DNA of 10,048 nucleotides from FEN-1219 sp036274615 (GTDB lineage Bacteria > Pseudomonadota > Gammaproteobacteria > Steroidobacterales > Rariloculaceae). The notes below the pieces were generated by a model. It was not told where the DNA came from. It did no database searches and saw only the letters and a list, made by a program, of their open reading frames with translations. How positions within the stretch are numbered: position 1 is the stretch's first letter; every line of letters starts with the position of its first letter. Position numbers and translations under genes: made by a program. Below are positions 6,920 through 10,048 of this stretch, one piece after another. The DNA is taken from positions 1-10,048 of the forward strand of contig DASUFK010000003.1 in NCBI GenBank assembly GCA_036274615.1, written 5' to 3'.

Positions 6920-7197
6920 CACCGCTGCCCCGCGCGCCTGCGCCGCGGCTGAGCGCGGCCGGGCTCCCACGCCTCCCGCTCGACGCCGGATAGGGTGTGG
7001 ATTCCGGTTGCGGAGCGCGACAGATCGCCGGCGTGCAGCCTGAAACTCACGCGTGTCTCCTGTGATTGGGAAGCCGCCAGCGAGCCTGGCTACGGCCAGT
7101 GTACAGGGGCGGCGGCCGGGCCGCTGGAGTATCGACCGGGCCGCGAACCGCGGCACGCAACCTGCAGTCGAATGGCCATCCTTGGCCAGGGCGGCGC
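6920..7197. other. Divergent intergenic region between small hypothetical gene and topoisomerase
   Basis: This 278-nt stretch separates leftward and rightward genes and should contain promoters for both. Frames on both strands are open, but their products are Arg/Pro/Ala-rich and look like composition artefacts. The only structure I see is a weak CTGGC-TACG-GCCAG inverted repeat at 7086-7099. No promoter is clear enough to call. Confidence 0.5.
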
Positions 7198-8367
7198 ATG
7201 GCGGCGAGAACGGAAGTCGACAGAGACCGGGAATTTCGGGCGGCAGCCCGCGCGGCGCAGCTTCGTTACGTGAGCGACGCGACCCGCGGCTACTCCCGCC
7301 GCCGCCGCGGCAAGAAGTCGTTCGTCTATCTCCGCGCGAGCGGCCAGCCGCTGCGCGACCGCGCCGTGATCGAGCGGATCCGCGCGCTCGCGATCCCGCC
7401 GGCCTGGAAGGACGTGTGGATCTGTCCCGCGCCGAACGGCCACCTCCAGGCCACGGGCCGCGACGCGCGCGGCCGCAAGCAATATCGCTACCACCCGCGC
7501 TGGCACGAGGCGCAGGACCAGAACAAATACGAGCGCATCATCGCGTTCGCCAAGACGCTCCCGAAGATCCGGCGCGCGGTCGCGCGCGATCTGCGCAAGC
7601 GCGGGCTGCCGCGCGAGAAGGTGCTCGCCGCCGTGATCAAGCTGCTCGAGACCACGCTGATCCGCGTGGGCAACGACGAGTACGCGCGCGACAACGACTC
7701 CTACGGCCTCACCACGATGCGCGACGAGCACGTCGCGATCCGCGGCGCCACGATCCGCTTCGACTTCCGCGGCAAGCACGGCATCGAGCACGAGATCAAG
7801 CTCGAGGACTCGCGGCTCGCGTCGATCGTTCGCGAATGCCGCGATCTGCCCGGGCAGGAGCTGTTTCAATACGTGGACGACGCCGGCGAGATGCGAGACG
7901 TGGGCTCCGGCGACGTGAACGACTACCTGCGCGAGATCGGCGGCGCCGACTTCACGGCCAAGGACTTCCGCACCTGGGCCGGCACCGCGCTCGCCGCCCA
8001 AGCCTTGCAAGAATTCCTGGACTTCGACTCCAAGGCCGCGGCCAAGCGCAACATCACCGCGGCGATCGAGCGCGTGGCCGAGCGGCTCGGCAACACGCAG
8101 GCCATCTGCCGCAAATCGTACGTGCACCCCGCGATCATCGACGCGTACATGGACCGCTCGCTCGTGAAGACGCTCAAGCGGCGCACCGAGAAGGAGCTGC
8201 GCGGCAAGCTGCACCGGCTGTCGTCGGAGGAGGCGGCGGTGCTGGCGCTGTTGCAGCGGCGGATGGCGCAGGAGCTGGCCGGCGCCCGGCGCACGGGGAA
8301 CGGGGCCGCGATAAAGCGTCGGCGGAAGGCCCCGGCGCGGCCGAACGGGCACGCGATTTGCAGCTAA
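7198..8367 (+). CDS. DNA topoisomerase IB (poxvirus-like bacterial type)
   Basis: This 389-residue enzyme relaxes supercoils by a 3'-phosphotyrosyl intermediate. The catalytic set is visible: R156 (LIRVGNDEY), K193 (FRGKHG), R258 (DFRTW), N299 (LGNT) and nucleophile Y308 (CRKSYVHP). The spacings 37, 65, 41 and 9 match those I recall for the Deinococcus radiodurans enzyme (R137, K174, R239, N280, Y289). That enzyme also has Asn where vaccinia has His. The motif NDSYGLTTMR (166-175) is typical. A basic C-terminal tail (KRRRK) follows the domain. The frame is open back to 7066, but the ATG at 7198 begins the conserved N-domain and has AGGGCGG ahead; the extra 44 residues look non-coding. The GlsB-like gene follows after 41 nt, possibly in the same transcript. 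Confidence 0.94.
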   Translation: MAARTEVDRDREFRAAARAAQLRYVSDATRGYSRRRRGKKSFVYLRASGQPLRDRAVIERIRALAIPPAWKDVWICPAPNGHLQATGRDARGRKQYRYHPRWHEAQDQNKYERIIAFAKTLPKIRRAVARDLRKRGLPREKVLAAVIKLLETTLIRVGNDEYARDNDSYGLTTMRDEHVAIRGATIRFDFRGKHGIEHEIKLEDSRLASIVRECRDLPGQELFQYVDDAGEMRDVGSGDVNDYLREIGGADFTAKDFRTWAGTALAAQALQEFLDFDSKAAAKRNITAAIERVAERLGNTQAICRKSYVHPAIIDAYMDRSLVKTLKRRTEKELRGKLHRLSSEEAAVLALLQRRMAQELAGARRTGNGAAIKRRRKAPARPNGHAICS

Positions 8368-8408
8368 TCGGCCAAATCGGCATCCGCCGAAAGCAAGGAG
8401 TGCGCGAC

Positions 8409-8681
8409 ATGACTTTCATACTTTGGCTGATCGTCGGCGGCCTCATCGGCTGGGTCGCGAGCATGATCATGAAAACCAACGACTCGCAGGGAAAGCTGCT
8501 CAACATCATCGTCGGTATCGTGGGCGCGGCCATCGGCGGTTTCCTGCTCGCCCCGCTGTTCGGCACGGGCACCATCAACCAAGGCGATTTCAGTTTCGGA
8601 TCGCTGCTCACGTCGCTGCTGGGCGCCGTGATCCTACTGGCGATCGTGGGGTTCTTCCGCGGGAGACACCGGCACGCGTAA
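8409..8681 (+). CDS. GlsB/YeaQ/YmgE family stress-response membrane protein
   Basis: The 90-residue protein has the small three-helix pattern of the transglycosylase-associated family. Membrane segments lie at about 3-20, 30-51 and 64-83, with the Gly-rich motifs GGLIGWVAS and IVGIVGAAIGGFLLAPLFG. The family is inner-membrane and often induced by general, acid or osmotic stress; its molecular activity is unknown. A good AAGGAG lies 8-9 nt before the ATG. It sits 41 nt after the topoisomerase gene and 46 nt before a small acidic protein, with no terminator visible between them, so the three could share a transcript. Confidence 0.92.
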   Translation: MTFILWLIVGGLIGWVASMIMKTNDSQGKLLNIIVGIVGAAIGGFLLAPLFGTGTINQGDFSFGSLLTSLLGAVILLAIVGFFRGRHRHA

Positions 8682-8727
8682 GAGTTGGGAAACGCTTCAA
8701 TTTCTACAACGACAGGAGCTGCACACG

Positions 8728-8913
8728 ATGGGAATCGAACGACAGAAAGAATCCGACAAGATTCATGGGGACAAATTGGAATCGGCGATCGACCGTGCGG
8801 CGGCTGCCGGACAGGGCCGCAAGCAGGGACAAAGCGATCCCGATGACGAAGCGGAAGAGCTCGACCTGGAGGACCGCGAGGAGAGCGAGGCCGAGGATCA
8901 GGAAGACGAGTAG
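8728..8913 (+). CDS. Small acidic hypothetical protein
   Basis: I do not recognise this 61-residue protein. It has a mixed-charge N-terminal half (MGIERQKESDKIHGDK, then an Ala-rich IDRAAAAG) and a highly acidic C-terminal half from about residue 37, rich in Glu and Asp (DPDDEAEELDLEDREESE). No Cys and no membrane segment are present, so it is probably soluble and perhaps largely disordered. CAGGAG stands 10 nt before the ATG, supporting a real gene. It follows the GlsB-like gene by 46 nt and is followed by a strong hairpin, so it probably ends this transcript. Stress-linked small hydrophilic proteins are a possible parallel, but no function is claimed. Confidence 0.65.
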   Translation: MGIERQKESDKIHGDKLESAIDRAAAAGQGRKQGQSDPDDEAEELDLEDREESEAEDQEDE

Positions 8914-9155
8914 CGCCGCGAGCGCGACTCGTGTCGAGCGGGAGCGGCGGCGCGGTGATCCGCGCCGCCGCCGTCGCATTCGCCGGTTGGCCACGCTGAG
9001 CCAGGACCGCGGCGGCTGATGAGCCGCGCCGAAACCTTACTCGCCAGCACCGATGGCTCGGCCCGGGATAGCGACGGCCCGGCGTCGGCAGTGTCACGTT
9101 TTGCGACCGCCCCCTGCTGCAATGCCCTCACCGAATTCCCGGAGAGGGCCAAACC
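8914..9155. other. Intergenic region before rmuC
   Basis: These 242 nt hold the hairpin at 8945-8970 and the upstream region of rmuC. Open frames here (for example from the ATG at 9019) shift against rmuC and give Ser/Ala/Pro-rich products without family features. I see no convincing promoter hexamers. Confidence 0.5.
8945..8970. terminator. Strong GC hairpin after small acidic gene
   Basis: A perfect 11-bp inverted repeat, CGGCGGCGCGG and CCGCGCCGCCG, closes on a TGAT loop 31 nt after the stop. No T-run follows (CCGTCGCATT), so it is a terminator candidate or an RNA 3'-end stabiliser rather than a textbook intrinsic terminator. Confidence 0.5.
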
Positions 9156-10048
9156 GTGGTCGAGTCACTCCTTATATCTATCACCGCGTTCGCCGCCGGC
9201 TTCGCCGCCGCGTGGGCGTTCAACCTCCGCACCCGCGAGCGGCTCGCCGAGGTGAAGGCCCGCGCCGACGAGCAGGCCCGCGCCGCCGACGACAAGCTCG
9301 AGCTCGTGGCCGACGCGCGCGCGCAGCTCACGAACGCGTTCAAGGCGCTGTCCGCCGACGCGTTGAGCGCGTCGAACACGAATTTCCTCCAGCTCGCGTC
9401 GGCCACCCTCGAGAAGCTTCAGGAGCGCGCCAAGGGTGATCTCGGCGAGCGCGAGCAGGCCGTGCAGCCGCTCGTGCAGCCGCTGCGCGAGCAGCTCGCC
9501 AAGGTGGACGCGCAGCTCGGCGCGATGGAGAAGACGCGCGAGCACGCGTACGCGGCGTCGAACGAGCAGCTGCGCGGGCTCGTCGAGACGCACCTGCCGT
9601 CGCTGCGGACAGAGACGCAGAGTCTCGTGAAGGCGCTGCGTCAGCCCACCGTGCGCGGCCGCTGGGGTGAGGTGCAGTTGAAGCGCGTGGTGGAGATGGC
9701 CGGCATGCTCGAGCACTGCGACTTCGCGCAGCAGCAGAGCGCGGCCACCGACGACGGTCTGCGCCGTCCCGATCTCGTGGTGCGGCTGCCGGGCGGCCGG
9801 CAGATCGTGATCGACGCCAAGGCGCCGATCACGGCGTATCTCGATGCGCACGAGGCCGCGAGCGACGACGCGCGCGGCGCATCTCGCGCGTCACGCGCAG
9901 CTCGTGCGCCAGCACATGACCGCGCTCGGCCGCAAGGCGTACTGGGAGAGCTTCAGCCCCACGCCCGAGATCGTGATCATGTTTCTGCCGGGCGAGATGC
10001 TGTTCAGCGCGGCGCTGCAGAGCGATCCCACGCTCATCGACCTCGGCG
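9156..10048 (+). CDS. rmuC: DNA recombination protein RmuC, frameshifted near 9876, 3' end beyond window
   Basis: RmuC is a membrane-anchored protein with a predicted nuclease-like core that limits recombination at inverted repeats. The chosen GTG has GGAGAG 9 nt ahead. A single N-terminal helix (LLISITAFAAGFAAAWAF) is followed by a long charged coiled-coil stretch (about 25-160). The conserved core then starts with RGRWGEVQLKRVVEMAGM (167-184), RRPDLVVRLPGG and IDAKAPITAYLDAHEAA. After codon 240 (9873-9875) the frame stops making sense; family sequence continues one base on, from 9877, as AHLARHAQLVRQHM, GRKAYWESFSPTPEIVIMFLPG and FSAALQSDPTLI up to the edge. A net shift of one extra base or two missing bases in the CGCGCGGCGC run explains it. 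This is either a sequencing or assembly error or a real inactivation; both flanks look well preserved, which favours error or a very recent event. Confidence 0.88.
   Translation, partial: MVESLLISITAFAAGFAAAWAFNLRTRERLAEVKARADEQARAADDKLELVADARAQLTNAFKALSADALSASNTNFLQLASATLEKLQERAKGDLGEREQAVQPLVQPLREQLAKVDAQLGAMEKTREHAYAASNEQLRGLVETHLPSLRTETQSLVKALRQPTVRGRWGEVQLKRVVEMAGMLEHCDFAQQQSAATDDGLRRPDLVVRLPGGRQIVIDAKAPITAYLDAHEAASDDARGASRASRAARAPAHDRARPQGVLGELQPHARDRDHVSAGRDAVQRGAAERSHAHRPR

Noticed and set aside
7066..7197. N-terminal extension of topoisomerase IB
   Set aside because: The extra 44 residues are Arg/Gly-rich without family similarity; the ATG at 7198 fits the usual length.
7090..8352. 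Minus-strand frame of 420 codons opposite topoisomerase IB
   Set aside because: It is a composition artefact antisense to a gene with a complete catalytic set.
8704..8994. Minus-strand 96-residue frame with two apparent hydrophobic helices opposite the acidic protein
   Set aside because: Antisense of Glu/Asp codons reads as Leu, Phe and Val, which produces false membrane helices; no good ribosome-binding site was seen.
9019..9255. Small plus-strand gene starting at 9019
   Set aside because: It overlaps rmuC in another frame, the product is Ser/Ala/Pro-rich with no features, and rmuC has its own ribosome-binding site and conserved N-terminal helix.

Overview
The window is compact, high-GC bacterial DNA with strong third-position GC. 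Gene content and protein style suggest a high-GC proteobacterium, probably gamma- or beta-proteobacterial: a short rhomboid protease, a CBS-pair protein, small RRM RNA-binding proteins, a poxvirus-like topoisomerase IB, a GlsB-type membrane protein and RmuC. This placement rests on family resemblance only. No rRNA, tRNA, CRISPR array, insertion sequence or phage gene was seen.

Layout. (1) 1-2788, minus strand: a two-gene molybdenum hydroxylase operon, with a [2Fe-2S] small subunit followed by a Tat-exported molybdopterin large subunit. The genes overlap by ATGA, and the large gene runs off the left edge just after its active-site Glu. (2) 2789-3017: a divergent intergenic region with three tandem 16-bp GTGTCTGAC units. 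(3) 3018-5746, plus strand: a rhomboid protease, an RnfC-like iron-sulfur flavoprotein subunit with no other Rnf gene beside it, and a CBS-pair protein overlapping the rnfC end by 8 nt. A hairpin at 5780-5801 closes this convergent junction. (4) 5830-6919, minus strand: an uncharacterised small protein overlapping by 8 nt a tailless RRM protein, then a second RRM protein with an RGG/Gly-rich tail and its own candidate promoter. (5) 7198-10048, plus strand: topoisomerase IB, a GlsB/YeaQ-like membrane protein, a small acidic protein, a strong GC hairpin, and the start of rmuC, which appears frameshifted near 9876 and runs off the right edge.

Functional reading. The left operon should hydroxylate an N-heterocycle or aldehyde in the periplasm. 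The rnfC-CBS pair looks translationally coupled and may link an NADH/flavin/Fe-S electron-transfer subunit to nucleotide sensing. The right half is a loose set of nucleic-acid and stress housekeeping genes. I see no clear new multi-gene defence or mobile system. The points most worth checking are the orphan rnfC-CBS pair, the small protein coupled to the RRM gene, the 16-bp repeats and the rmuC frameshift.
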